Shown: positions 10,701-19,384, numbered from the stretch's first letter. The stretch: DNA of 64,000 bases from Candidatus Bathyarchaeota archaeon (GCA_026414485.1 JAOAIX010000005.1:42061-106060); one strand, 5' to 3'. The notes: generated by a model not told the origin, from the letters alone. Numbers and translations: made by a program.

Positions 10701-11076
10701 AACTGCACCTTTTACAACTCACCATTGGAGCCAATTCACCGATAATTTAGCCGTCACAAAAGGCGCAGGCATTATGTTTACTCGATTTGCAAACCAGAAC
10801 CTGTACGCATTTGACCCGCCATACGCCACCGCCATAACCGGCTCACTTAACGTTAGCATCGGCTCAGACAAAACAATTGAATTGTCCCCCGTGACCCCAT
10901 CGCTAGGGCAAGTTTCTCTGTTTCCCACTCACAACGGCTACGAAATAACTTGGAGCGGAGCAATTGTGCTTTTCCATGAAGCATCATTACCGATATTTCA
11001 ACCAAGCGGAACTAAAACTGGTTTGTGGATCCTTGCGGAGATTCCTCCACAACTTACAATAACAACAAGCAACTGA
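7780..11076 (+). CDS. Giant pilin-like surface protein / putative adhesin (1098 aa)
   Basis: The N-terminus MNNKGQFSIIAALFVAIILV fits an archaeal class III (pilin) signal, with KGQ followed by a hydrophobic helix, so the protein is probably incorporated in or anchored to the appendage. The remaining roughly 1070 residues are beta-rich and extracellular in character. Residues about 335-481 form a domain with IRGSIFQAP, VKAAIYS, TYLLVAWSDS and a closing YSIYCTYT, a pattern I associate with beta-sandwich modules in secreted archaeal and bacterial proteins. A good GGGAGGAG ribosome site precedes ATG 7780. Adhesion or ligand binding is inferred from architecture and cluster context. Confidence 0.75.
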   Translation: MNNKGQFSIIAALFVAIILVSSIMVTYSSIRYNSYQSEPQTLSAIDETNLALKQVLSFTVGYYGSVLQVTGNASYARQLANNYLTSGLAYVASIRPEWGASFTVDYLDLKTNWFTNSSFSKGKTTITYALPGLGISGVTYSTSCSLEVNISASTSGQMRLTVYKDENQPLNNLGKQSFKFYRYRYSNLTWELVDPTSTPTSFANGTYLINSPPEINPSSYSVKVTDTRGISVTASSFSHYTASLLFNSTFVEGDYVDSSPPGVGFHSDFTAQQSAPDEVYDVLTEGNVGTTSQNYYPSASVPFGSTTLYSGTLSDLQSDNGVYMKFRSYGVAFEGSATFGYTNSGTTYRSIEDTIRGSIFQAPTGGQAQSISVYLSCNNRKVKAAIYSNTHIFVASTEEKTVTATGQWVTFNFPDPKPVLIANTTYLLVAWSDSGSGNVYMYSSSGSSDQGHRFNKAYGSWPTSSSFSHENTMYSIYCTYTPATAYACAIEFSGWSDTTNWEEILWSIDSSATTDVNVTLQFFNFQTEHYVTTGEGYFTATLNTTDLKINQLIKTNPTQFRDMLGGWKIKLTAAKVTTTQFEVNVDLLTFRPSGAVYELNLEEQWTTLDLTHTTPRPILCIKTGPSTTTDLKVDVWHNGVWHNILTGLASNTWNNVSIAAYLNSPTFTIRFHTLQDKIQNSWQIDSVLIRPESDQTLFTSLDNPAATVAVEVLQNGTIRWLGQDLQLTTEALPIPPVPVRAIHVNQTLRDGRNVEVPFQVEDWASGYTVPLGLTNNVTVFSNRQMIVFLVNTQTTKFTIWWNGSDQATQTPLAFTNTCFNDDPAARILNNGKLRLEFESSGFTITSISGTETIITKLMRINNEEDTTDPELAYTVYNGVIRDIVQGEAEYSNGANNCPDIYSHIVITLPVNATYFTYQLRLIFINSTKNRVLTDFCLVKLFSPSAIDIQTENGTHLNYPHVVNGNGTFVNYNHPTAPFTTHHWSQFTDNLAVTKGAGIMFTRFANQNLYAFDPPYATAITGSLNVSIGSDKTIELSPVTPSLGQVSLFPTHNGYEITWSGAIVLFHEASLPIFQPSGTKTGLWILAEIPPQLTITTSN

Positions 11077-11150
11077 AAGGCTAAGAACACATTATATTAA
11101 TACGCCCAACGTGTCACAAAGTATAGAAACGCCAACAAGAGGCTTCAAAA

Positions 11151-11969
11151 TTGCAATTAATCCTTGCTGCAGCAAGAGTAACTGTTACATTAGTCTTTCT
11201 CCTTTACTCTTCATGGAGCGACTATAAAACCCGAGAAGTAAGCAACAAAGTCTGGGCACTATACGCACCAATGGCACTTACTCTTTCCCTTGTCGAGTTT
11301 ACTCTCTACGACCAAACTGTATTTCCAACTTTCACGTTGAGTGTTATCTTAACTATAGTTTCTGCTTTACTTCTGTTCTATACGGGCGCTTTTGGAGGCG
11401 CCGACTCCAAAGCTTTTATATGTATTGCGTTAGCGCTTCCTGTTTTCCCTAAAATTCTTCTCAAGCCACTTTTACCTAATGGTTTATCTCCAATTTCCCA
11501 GACTATGTTTCCTCTAACTGTCCTTAGTAGTTCTGTCTTGATAGCTGCAACAAGTGGACTTTACTTGCTGCTGAGCAACATTGCCCACCGCTTCACTACA
11601 GGTAAGCCTCTCTTCCAAGGTACCCTTGCCAGTGAATCTCTTAGTAAGAAACTTCTGGTTTTAATAACAGGAAAAAAATTTTCGCTTAAGACTTTAAAGG
11701 AAAAATGGCATATTTATCCATTGGAAGACATAAACGAAACGGCTGACCAGCAACCACAATTACAAAGAAAACTTACCCTTGTGCCACACGACGAAGGTAG
11801 AGACAACGTCTTGGAGCGTTTATCCACTGCAGTTGCAGCAGGACAAATTGACGATGACATTTGGGCTACGCCAGGTTTACCTATGCTGATTTTCGTGACA
11901 GTCGGATTAATCATGGCTTTAACTCTGGGCGATGTAATTTGGTTTTTAGTCAGCTTACTGTTGACTTAA
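11151..11969 (+). CDS. Archaeal prepilin peptidase (A24, PibD/FlaK-like)
   Basis: Membrane aspartyl peptidase expected to cleave the class III signals of the preceding pilin-like proteins. The two family Asp motifs are visible: SDYKTREVSN (first Asp, near residue 25) and GGADSK (second Asp, near residue 84). Several membrane helices occur, including a C-terminal one. A hydrophilic loop of about 80 residues (roughly 155-240) sits before the last helices. The start TTG at 11151 lacks a strong ribosome site. Its presence at the end of the cluster supports a self-contained pilus system. Confidence 0.85.
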   Translation: MQLILAAARVTVTLVFLLYSSWSDYKTREVSNKVWALYAPMALTLSLVEFTLYDQTVFPTFTLSVILTIVSALLLFYTGAFGGADSKAFICIALALPVFPKILLKPLLPNGLSPISQTMFPLTVLSSSVLIAATSGLYLLLSNIAHRFTTGKPLFQGTLASESLSKKLLVLITGKKFSLKTLKEKWHIYPLEDINETADQQPQLQRKLTLVPHDEGRDNVLERLSTAVAAGQIDDDIWATPGLPMLIFVTVGLIMALTLGDVIWFLVSLLLT

Positions 11970-11972
11970 ACC

Positions 11973-12197
11973 TTAAAGAGCGTTTTCAAAGGTCGTTTTA
12001 CTTTTTTTGGTATAAGAAAAAGTGGCAATAACCATCAGAACAGATCCAAAACTCGCCATTGGAAAAGCGTATGCTCGATACGGATAGCACAAAATTGCCT
12101 GCGTATCGTTGCTTGTGACGTAAAAGTGGCAGAAAGTGCTAACCGTGAACAATGTAATCGCGACGAGCAAAAGAATTAATTCCGTCTTAAACTGCAT
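11973..12197 (-). CDS. Small two-helix membrane protein
   Basis: About 74 residues with two hydrophobic segments, one starting ELILLLVAITLF and one around FGSVLMVIATF, separated by a polar loop with Cys residues. ATG at 12197 is chosen because GAGAGGA lies about 7 bp upstream; a longer in-frame start at 12233 has less support. It converges with the prepilin peptidase gene with a 3-bp gap. No family is recognised. Confidence 0.5.
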   Translation of the reverse strand: MQFKTELILLLVAITLFTVSTFCHFYVTSNDTQAILCYPYRAYAFPMASFGSVLMVIATFSYTKKSKTTFENAL

Positions 12198-12294
12198 GTT
12201 TTTTCCTCTCATGACGCAGGTGGGTAATTCCACCTACTATAAGAAAAGGTTATTTTAGCTTTACGGTAAAACAAGCTTACTGGATGAGTTACGT

Positions 12295-13398
12295 TTGAGC
12301 GACGCCACAACTGAGGTCTTAACTTTCCTTAAAGAGAAACCAAAACAAGAGCTCCAAGTAGTGGTTATGCCTGATTTTTTCCTTGACCGCATCATAAACC
12401 TAAATTGCACCGCAACAGACTTTCACTCACTGATTACAGGTATACTCCAAAGAAAGGGTGGGAGCCAAGACGGTATCCAACAAACTGACTTGCGCGGCGG
12501 CAACGCAGTTAACGTGGCTTCCGCGCTGGCTGCCTTAGGTGTTAAAGTTACTCCTATTCTTTGCACAAGTAAGTTTGGGCTTCAGCAACTTCGTTACTTC
12601 TTCAGGAAAAATACCGTTGATACTTCACATATCAAAATTTTTCCTAACGCCTCTGTTACCACTGCACTGGAATTTCAGACAGCCAACGGTAAAACAAACG
12701 TCATGCTTAGAGATGTAGGTTCACTTGCAGAGTTTGGACCTGCCCACCTCACCGACGACGATTGGTCAATTATAGAGCTTGCTGATTATGTATGCTTGTT
12801 TAATTGGGCGGGAACCCAGAAGTATGGAACCGAGTTAGCTGAAACAGTTTTCCGCCGAGTGAAAACCGCCGGGAAAGGCAAAACCTACTTTGCCACTGCA
12901 GACCCCACTCCAAATAAAACCTTTATTCCTAAGCTCCTGAAGAATGTGCTGAGAACCTCAAACGTTGACGTATTGAGCTTAAACGAAAACGAAACCCTTA
13001 TTTATGCCTCCATGCTCGACTCAAGCATCGGTAAGAAACAAGGAGCGTTATCAGATAAACTCATCCTTTACGCTGCCGAAGTTCTTGCCGACAATTTGAA
13101 AGCAAGAATCGACATTCACACTACCAGTTTTTCCCTCACAAAAACAGATAATCGAACAGTTACAATCCCAGCTTTTGAGGTAGACATTTTACGTGCAACA
13201 GGTGCAGGCGACGCTTGGGACGCAGGCAATATAGTAGGAGACGCCTACGGTCTTTCAGATGAAGGTCGATTAACCTTAGCAAACGCCACCGCTGCGTGTT
13301 ACCTCTCAGACCCCAAGGCAGTGCACCCTTCGCGGCTTACGCTGCTTCATTTCTTAAAAATTCACCATAGCCAAATTTTTAAGTCAAGTCGTGTCTAA
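12295..13398 (+). CDS. PfkB/ribokinase-family sugar or nucleoside kinase
   Basis: 367 residues with the PfkB-family glycine-rich substrate site (LRGGNAVNVASALAALG, about residue 62) and the C-terminal signature RATGAGDAWDAG, whose Asp is the catalytic base. The enzyme should transfer phosphate to a hydroxyl of a sugar or nucleoside; the substrate is not predictable. It is cytoplasmic. It starts at TTG 12295 and lies just upstream of glmM- and glmU-like genes in the same direction, so a role in sugar-nucleotide supply is possible but only inferred. Confidence 0.85.
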   Translation: MSDATTEVLTFLKEKPKQELQVVVMPDFFLDRIINLNCTATDFHSLITGILQRKGGSQDGIQQTDLRGGNAVNVASALAALGVKVTPILCTSKFGLQQLRYFFRKNTVDTSHIKIFPNASVTTALEFQTANGKTNVMLRDVGSLAEFGPAHLTDDDWSIIELADYVCLFNWAGTQKYGTELAETVFRRVKTAGKGKTYFATADPTPNKTFIPKLLKNVLRTSNVDVLSLNENETLIYASMLDSSIGKKQGALSDKLILYAAEVLADNLKARIDIHTTSFSLTKTDNRTVTIPAFEVDILRATGAGDAWDAGNIVGDAYGLSDEGRLTLANATAACYLSDPKAVHPSRLTLLHFLKIHHSQIFKSSRV

Positions 13399-13434
13399 CC
13401 ATGCATTGTTAACGTTTAAGTTGAGGCAGAGAAC

Positions 13435-14796
13435 TTGGGTAAACTGTTTGGCAGCTCGGGAGTTCGCGGTTTAGTTAACGTTGCTCTAACACCACAGTTA
13501 GCCTCAAAAATTGGTTCAGCTGTTATTGCTTACTCCAAAGCCAAAAAAGCTGTTGTAGCACGTGACACACGAGTCTCAGGCTGGATGCTACAGGAAGCGC
13601 TAGTTTCAGGGCTAACTGCAGCAGGTGCAAATGTTTCCCTACTGGGTGTTGTGCCGACTCCTGCGTTAGCATATTTAACTATGGCGCTAGGAGCAGATGT
13701 TGGTTTCATGTTAACAGCTTCTCATAACCCGCCTGAATACAACGGCATCAAAATCTTCAGTGGTGATACCTCCTCTTACACTGAGCAAAGTCAGGATTCA
13801 GTGGAAAAAATAATTATTAATAACTCATGCACTCTGGTAGATTGGCAGAGTATTGGCAAAACCCGCAACATAGATGTTAGTTACGCCTACATTGAGCTGC
13901 TCAAAAAAGCTGCCAACCTCCGCAAACCTTGGCAAGTTTTGGTTGACGTTGGTTGCGGTGCAACTTTTAATGTTGCGCCTGTGGCTCTGCAAGCGTTGGG
14001 TTGTAAGGTTACTGCCTTAAATGCTCATCCTGATGGCTATTTTCCTGCTCGAAAAAGTGAACCGACACCAGAATCATTGACAGATCTGGCGAGGGCAGTT
14101 AAGGGCATGGGCGCCGATTTAGGTATAGCGTTTGACGGTGACGGAGACCGCGTTGCATTCATTGATGAAGACGGCGTGTTTGCAGATTTTGACCGCGTAC
14201 TCGCCGCATACGCTGCGCATTTATTAAAGAAGCATGGCGGTGGTAAAATCGTGACAACTGTTGAGGCATCAATGTGTGTGGAAACGATGGCAGAGCGGTA
14301 CAAAGGCAAAGTTGTTGAACGAACAAAAGTAGGAGACATTTACGTGTCAGAAGCCATTAGACGTCATAGCGCAGTTTTTGGTGGAGAACCATGTGGAGCA
14401 TGGGTGCATCCGCGTTTCCATTTTTGTCCTGATGGCCCTCTATCAGCCGTGCTGTTGATGCAGGCTTTGGAAGAGGAAGACAAAAGTTTACGTGAGTTTA
14501 TCGCTGAGGTTCCGCAGTATGTGACTTTACGTGAAAACATTATTTGCCCAAACGAGTTGAAATACAAAATTATAACTAACATAGAAAAAGCTATCGTATC
14601 TAAGTTTGGGAGCGGTGAATTATCTACTGTTGATGGGGTTCGTTTAACTCTCAAAAACGGCTGGTTGTTAATTCGTGCATCCGGCACTGAACCACTAATT
14701 CGGTTGACCGCTGAAGGTGAATCATTAAAAGTTGCACATGACATAATGAGCAAAGGAATTGAACTGGCGAAAACAAAGGTTGGAGATGTTGTATGA
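13435..14796 (+). CDS. glmM: Phosphoglucosamine/phosphohexose mutase
   Basis: Alpha-D-phosphohexomutase, interconverting 6-phospho and 1-phospho sugars, probably glucosamine phosphates. The phosphoserine loop is TASHNPPEYN (Ser96), the Mg-binding loop is DGDGDR (Asp234/236/238), and the C-terminal phosphate-binding loop is RASGTEP. The length of 453 is normal. The gene starts at TTG 13435 and overlaps the next gene by 4 bp (ATGA). The GlmU-like partner makes glmM the best label, although archaeal phosphomannomutases are close relatives. Confidence 0.87.
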   Translation: MGKLFGSSGVRGLVNVALTPQLASKIGSAVIAYSKAKKAVVARDTRVSGWMLQEALVSGLTAAGANVSLLGVVPTPALAYLTMALGADVGFMLTASHNPPEYNGIKIFSGDTSSYTEQSQDSVEKIIINNSCTLVDWQSIGKTRNIDVSYAYIELLKKAANLRKPWQVLVDVGCGATFNVAPVALQALGCKVTALNAHPDGYFPARKSEPTPESLTDLARAVKGMGADLGIAFDGDGDRVAFIDEDGVFADFDRVLAAYAAHLLKKHGGGKIVTTVEASMCVETMAERYKGKVVERTKVGDIYVSEAIRRHSAVFGGEPCGAWVHPRFHFCPDGPLSAVLLMQALEEEDKSLREFIAEVPQYVTLRENIICPNELKYKIITNIEKAIVSKFGSGELSTVDGVRLTLKNGWLLIRASGTEPLIRLTAEGESLKVAHDIMSKGIELAKTKVGDVV

Positions 14797-16076
14797 AAGC
14801 TGTACTATTGGCTGCCGGTGAAGGCGTGAGACTTCTGCCGATAACGGCTAGTCGACCCAAACATCTAATCCAAGTTGGTGGGAAACCCATCTTACAGCAC
14901 TGTCTGGAAGCTTTGAAGTTATGCGGTATAACCGAAGTTGTTGTTGTGACTTACTACATGAGCGCCGCAATTCGTAGCTACTTCGGCGATGGCGCAAAAT
15001 TCGGTTTTAAAATTAAATATGTAGAGCAATCAGCAGTTATGGGTACTGGCAACGCTGTAGGCATTACAGAACCACACATAAAAGACGATTTTGTAGTGGT
15101 TTACGCTGACCTGCTTTTCGGGCAGCAAGCCCTCCAAGCAGTAATTGAAACCTACCACAAACAGCATAAACCTGCCGCCGTTATGGCAGTGGTTCCTGTT
15201 GACAAACCCGAAAACTATGGCATAATCGAGCTAACTAAAGAAAACCATGTTAAGCGTGTGATCGAAAAACCAAACTGCAAAGAAGCGCCCTCAAACTTAG
15301 CAAACGCAGGACTTTACATTTTCAGCAGCGAAATTTTTGATGTACTTCGAAAGGTCAAAAAGTCTATTCGCGGAGAATACGAACTCACCGACGCCATTAC
15401 CCTCCTGAGTGAAGCCAAAAAAACCGTTTTGGCAATTAAAATTTCTAAAGACGACTGGTTTGACATCGGGCGTCCTTGGGATTTGTTGGACGCAAACGCT
15501 TGGACTCTCAAACGAATGGAACATAGGGTTCTGGGCAAGATAGAGCAAGGTGCACACTTACTGGGTCCAGTAACGGTAGCTGAAACGGCGAGGGTGCGTT
15601 CTGGTGCTTACATTGAAGGTCCATGCTTCATAGATGAAGGCGCCGACGTGGGTCCAAACTGCTTCATAAGGCCATGCACCAGCATAGGTAAAAACTCGCG
15701 GATAGGCAACGCTTGCGAGATCAAAAACAGCATAATCATGGATGGCACTCACATAGGTCATCTGTCTTACGTGGGCGATAGCGTTCTATGCGAAAAATGC
15801 AATTTGGGCGCAGGAACCATAACAGCAAATCTACGTTTAGATGATTGTACCGTGAAGATGATGATTAAAGACCAATTAATAGATACGGGGCGCCGAAAAC
15901 TGGGCGCTATACTTGGTGACAATGTTAAAACTGGCGTTAATTCTGTTTTAATGCCCGGTGTGAAAGTAGGCAACAATTGCTGCGTGGGTCCAAACGTCAT
16001 TGTGGAGCGTGACTTAGCACCTGGAACGATGGCTATGTTACAACAAAGTTTGGATAAAAAGAAAATATTGCCCTAA
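14793..16076 (+). CDS. glmU: Bifunctional sugar-1-phosphate nucleotidyltransferase / acetyltransferase (GlmU-like)
   Basis: N-terminal nucleotidyltransferase domain with the signature LLAAGEGVRLLPITASRPKH (about residues 4-23) and a Mg-binding region VVYADLLFG; C-terminal left-handed beta-helix of hexapeptide repeats from about residue 245 to 415. The domain order matches archaeal GlcNAc-1-P uridyltransferase/GlcN-1-P acetyltransferase proteins that make UDP-GlcNAc. Length 427. It is translationally coupled to glmM. Substrate assignment to glucosamine rests on the neighbour and on family knowledge; glucose-1-phosphate thymidylyltransferase-like activity is the main alternative. Confidence 0.87.
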   Translation: MKAVLLAAGEGVRLLPITASRPKHLIQVGGKPILQHCLEALKLCGITEVVVVTYYMSAAIRSYFGDGAKFGFKIKYVEQSAVMGTGNAVGITEPHIKDDFVVVYADLLFGQQALQAVIETYHKQHKPAAVMAVVPVDKPENYGIIELTKENHVKRVIEKPNCKEAPSNLANAGLYIFSSEIFDVLRKVKKSIRGEYELTDAITLLSEAKKTVLAIKISKDDWFDIGRPWDLLDANAWTLKRMEHRVLGKIEQGAHLLGPVTVAETARVRSGAYIEGPCFIDEGADVGPNCFIRPCTSIGKNSRIGNACEIKNSIIMDGTHIGHLSYVGDSVLCEKCNLGAGTITANLRLDDCTVKMMIKDQLIDTGRRKLGAILGDNVKTGVNSVLMPGVKVGNNCCVGPNVIVERDLAPGTMAMLQQSLDKKKILP

Positions 16077-16273
16077 ACAAGTAACTTTTGAGGGATCTTT
16101 GGTGTACAGCTTCACAGCAGTGACAGTTTTGTAGCTCAATAATTATGTTTTGTGTTATGATTCATCTAAAACGGCTTCAGTGGAGCAAGACTGTTATGTG
16201 GCCGTGTTTTAAGACCGAGTTTTCCGCATCAACCTACGCTTTTAAAATACCCCCCCATCTTAATCATTTTTGG

Positions 16274-17299
16274 TTAATTAATCGTGATCATGTTAGGTTG
16301 TAAATCACCTGCTATTCCTAGGTCTTTTGCCTCTTTAACTTGAAGCATACAGTCTACATGTGAAGCTTCGTTTAGGCTTTTATAATCTGCCATGTAAAGA
16401 AACGCTGCGTCTATGGAAACAGGAGAATCGCTTGCGAATATGCCGATATCTTTCATCATTATTTCTCCTGGGTTAGGCAGACAATCGCAGTAGCGGGCAA
16501 TATCTTTCGCAAAGCTCACGTATGAAACTTTGTCTTTCTTGAACGTGGAGAGAACACCGTAAGCAGCCGATGCAAGGGCGCGACTCAGGTTTTCTTTATG
16601 AATAAATTTTATGGCATGCATTGGACAGGCTTCAATGCATAGTGGACACCGCATGCACTGGGGGGAGGTGTTTTGGGCTTTCCCCTCGATAATTTCGGGT
16701 AAATGCATTTCACAGGTTTCTTTGCACACGCCGCATCCACTACATTTTGCGTGGTCAATTTCTAAGCCTACAGTACGGTGCTGGCGCAGTTTACCAAGGT
16801 GAGACGTACAACCCATGCCCAAGTTTTTTATTGCGCCGCCAAATCCACTGAGTTCGTGGCCTTTATTGTGAGAGATGACTATCATGGCATCTGCCTCAGC
16901 TATGGCTCCTGAGACTTCAATTTCGTCTAATATGCCGACAGTCTTTACGACGCGATAGTTTTCACTTTTAAGTCCATCTGCAACAATGAAGGGTGCCATG
17001 TTGAAACCGTTGATTAGAGCCGTTATCATATGGTCGTAGGCATTGTATCTCCGCGCATGATAGTATGTGTTAGAGTCGGTGAGAAAAGGTTTGCCTCCGA
17101 CTTCTTTGACTTTGCGAACTATCTCGTGCACAAAAAACGGTTGTACATAAAAGGGGTTGCCTAATTCACCGACGTGAAGTTTTATGGCGACGAGATCACC
17201 TTTTTGTATACAGTTAAATGTGCCTGCTTCTTCGTAGAGTTGTTCAGCTTTTTGAAGGAGATTATTGGAAGTGTTCCATGGAACAAAATATACCGCCAT
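16274..17299 (-). CDS. DUF362 family protein with two [4Fe-4S] clusters
   Basis: 341 residues. The N-terminal two thirds resemble the DUF362 family (VAIKLHVGELGN, SNTYYHARRYNAYDH, NKGHELSGFGGAIKNLGMG). A bacterial-type ferredoxin insert follows at about residues 190-240, with CSGCGVCKETC and CMRCPLCIEACP. Members of this family are presumed electron carriers or iron-sulfur enzymes of unknown reaction. It stands alone, divergent from the Sm-like gene. The start codon ATG is at 17299. Confidence 0.85.
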   Translation of the reverse strand: MAVYFVPWNTSNNLLQKAEQLYEEAGTFNCIQKGDLVAIKLHVGELGNPFYVQPFFVHEIVRKVKEVGGKPFLTDSNTYYHARRYNAYDHMITALINGFNMAPFIVADGLKSENYRVVKTVGILDEIEVSGAIAEADAMIVISHNKGHELSGFGGAIKNLGMGCTSHLGKLRQHRTVGLEIDHAKCSGCGVCKETCEMHLPEIIEGKAQNTSPQCMRCPLCIEACPMHAIKFIHKENLSRALASAAYGVLSTFKKDKVSYVSFAKDIARYCDCLPNPGEIMMKDIGIFASDSPVSIDAAFLYMADYKSLNEASHVDCMLQVKEAKDLGIAGDLQPNMITIN

Positions 17300-17488
17300 T
17301 AATATTACCTCTGCAGTGAATTTCTATGACTATCCTGGTGCATTTAAAGACTTTTAGCTCTTAAGTCCAACTCTTTCATTTTGAGTTGGGCGTTTTTAGA
17401 TAATAAATGGCTTTTTAACGCCGATTTTTTAAATAACAATATAAATAGTTGAACTGCACATTCCTTAAGGTTAGATGGAGGTTAAAAT

Positions 17489-17911
17489 GTGTCTTTAGCG
17501 CAAAGAAAATTCTTCACAGAAGTTGCAGCGCTGGCTGATAAACATGTAACGGTTATAACAACGACGGGTAAAAAGTTCACAGGTACACTTCTGGGCATTA
17601 ACCCTGATAATCTAAGCCTCTGTATTGCTGAAGCGAAAGATGAGACAGCCCAAGTTTCACATCGTCTGTTTCTTAACGGTAGTGTCGTAGCTCAAATTTC
17701 CAGTACAGAAAAACCCTTCGACTTAGCGGCGTTAGCTGCAAGGCTTGAAAAAGTTTTTCCCACTATGGTAAAACTCTACGAGGATAAAGGTTTCATATGG
17801 GTGATGGATAAAGTGAAGCTGACAGAACGTGGCGTTATAGAAGGTTCAGGTCCAGCGGCTGAACGCGTACAACGGGTTTACGAACAGTTCATGAGCGAAA
17901 CCAAGGCTTAG
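17489..17911 (+). CDS. Sm-like (Lsm) domain protein with C-terminal extension
   Basis: 140 residues. The N-terminal 65 residues match the Sm fold: GKKFTGTLLGINPDNLSLCI corresponds to the Sm1 motif and LFLNGSVVAQI to Sm2, which form RNA-binding rings. A helical C-terminal extension of about 70 residues (LAARLEKVFPTMVKLYEDKG) resembles the extra domain of archaeal two-domain Lsm proteins. The GTG at 17489 is preceded by GGAGGT; the overlapping ATG at 17487 runs into a stop after three codons. The gene converges with the PAC2 gene, overlapping by 4 bp. Confidence 0.82.
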   Translation: MSLAQRKFFTEVAALADKHVTVITTTGKKFTGTLLGINPDNLSLCIAEAKDETAQVSHRLFLNGSVVAQISSTEKPFDLAALAARLEKVFPTMVKLYEDKGFIWVMDKVKLTERGVIEGSGPAAERVQRVYEQFMSETKA

Positions 17912-18660
17912 ATGAACCAGCGTAGTGCTTGTTCTTCTTTTTTCTTTTCTTCTTGTATGTTTCTAACTAAACCGAAAGACTCTAGTTGTCTTTTGGTTTG
18001 CTCTGCCGCAAATTCAACGTTGGTCAAATCGACGTTTAGCTTCAGGAATTGGTTAAGCATGACTACCGCTTGTTTTGAGGCTGCAGCATCAGGGTACATG
18101 CCTAAGGTGTCGACGAGTAAAGCAAATCCTTTAATTTTCCTTATCCTGCCGATTCCTATGATTATACCTGCGATGCCAAAAATGTGCCCCACCATAATTT
18201 TGGTTCCTAAATCCAATACTTCTTTAAGTGTAGCTGGGTCTGTCGCTGCACTGTAAACTGCAGGCACACTGTCTACCTTCTCTTTTTTAAAGCCACCAAT
18301 GCTGATTATGAGTCGGCATCCCAGTTCCTGAACTAAGTCTAAAACTTTGCCCACTAACTCGTATTGACCTACAGTAGTGAGCGCTTGTGTATTACCGTAC
18401 CAGATGATGAGGTCGCGTCCGCCATCTTCACGTTTAACGTAGTATAGCTCGTTTATAGGTGACCTCGCAGTACCCTCGCTGGTTATAACAGCGAAGTCTT
18501 GAAAACTGGCAGATATTATTTCAGCGAATTTTACGGCTTTTAGTTCTCTTATGAGGTGTAAGGCAGTTATGTTGGCGACAAAACCAATGCCTGGTAACCC
18601 CTCTACGAGAACGGGGTTGTTCAGTTGAGGTTTTTCGTAGATCTGGATTTTGCAGGCCAC
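17908..18660 (-). CDS. PAC2-family protein (proteasome assembly chaperone-like)
   Basis: 250 residues; PVLVEGLPGIGFVANITALHL near the N-terminus and IISIGGFK in the middle are typical of archaeal PAC2 proteins (PF09754), which are homologous to eukaryotic proteasome-assembly chaperones. The archaeal role is not firmly established. The C-terminus is helical and charged (EEKKKEEQALRWFI). The start is GTG 18660, preceded by AGGTGA. The 3' end overlaps the Sm-like gene tail to tail. Confidence 0.85.
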   Translation of the reverse strand: MACKIQIYEKPQLNNPVLVEGLPGIGFVANITALHLIRELKAVKFAEIISASFQDFAVITSEGTARSPINELYYVKREDGGRDLIIWYGNTQALTTVGQYELVGKVLDLVQELGCRLIISIGGFKKEKVDSVPAVYSAATDPATLKEVLDLGTKIMVGHIFGIAGIIIGIGRIRKIKGFALLVDTLGMYPDAAASKQAVVMLNQFLKLNVDLTNVEFAAEQTKRQLESFGLVRNIQEEKKKEEQALRWFI

Positions 18661-18733
18661 GAGGCTTCACCTGATGTGTGGGGTATTAGTGGGTTCGTGG
18701 TGATATAAGCATGACTAATTTCAACAGCTAAAT

Positions 18734-19384
18734 CTAGTTCAAGTGGACTTTAAGAAAAGACATGTTTTTCTGGACTACTTTTTCTGTGAACTTTATTTGA
18801 AAAGGTCGTGAATACAGTGGACTTTGGGTGACTATTGTATGGAATTCTCCATTTTCTCCCAACGGGTCTACGCCTCGAGTTTCTGACAGGAATTTTTCTG
18901 CTGTCTGGTTACTAAGAGTGAAGCCCAGCCATTTTTCATCCATTTTTTCTGTGTCTACGCCTATAATGGTTGCCTTAAATTTGGAGTTTGCTTTTCCAAA
19001 CATTTCTTTGAACAGTTCTAACGTATTTCTTTTCCAAAGTGGTTCAAGCAGCATTATGTTGCCTGCACTGTTGCATCTTTCCGTCAACCATTTTATGTGT
19101 TGTTCAACATTTATGTCGCCCGCCACAAGTGCCTCAATTTTTAGGTCTTTGAGTGCGGAAACAAGAGCTTTCCCTTCTTCATCCAGCTTCAAAAAAGTTA
19201 ATGGCTTGTTCATGGCTTTGGCAAGTGTTCCCACCGATTCAGCGTTGACAGCATGGGGAGAGGCAAAACTGGGGATCTCATAGATTAAGTGCTCGACTTG
19301 TATGCCCTGTTTTTGAGCTGTCTGTATGGCGAAAACGGATTCTTTTCCGCCTGAGAATAAACCTGCAGCCTTCACTTCAAACAC
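18734..19384 (-). CDS. Dph6-like ATP pyrophosphatase paralog
   Basis: 216 residues with the PP-loop GLFSGGKESVFA (the family usually has SGGKDS), and downstream family features VAGDINVEQHIKWLTERC, LEPLWKRN and LGENGEFHT. It resembles diphthine-ammonia ligase Dph6 but is more divergent than the copy at 50924. It may be an amide ligase of another substrate or a second diphthamide-related enzyme. The Asp-to-Glu change in the PP-loop is the visible deviation. It starts at 19384. Confidence 0.75.
   Translation of the reverse strand: MFEVKAAGLFSGGKESVFAIQTAQKQGIQVEHLIYEIPSFASPHAVNAESVGTLAKAMNKPLTFLKLDEEGKALVSALKDLKIEALVAGDINVEQHIKWLTERCNSAGNIMLLEPLWKRNTLELFKEMFGKANSKFKATIIGVDTEKMDEKWLGFTLSNQTAEKFLSETRGVDPLGENGEFHTIVTQSPLYSRPFQIKFTEKVVQKNMSFLKVHLN

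Noticed and set aside
18828..19283. 151-codon plus-strand ORF
   Set aside because: Antisense shadow of the Dph6-like gene at 18734-19384.
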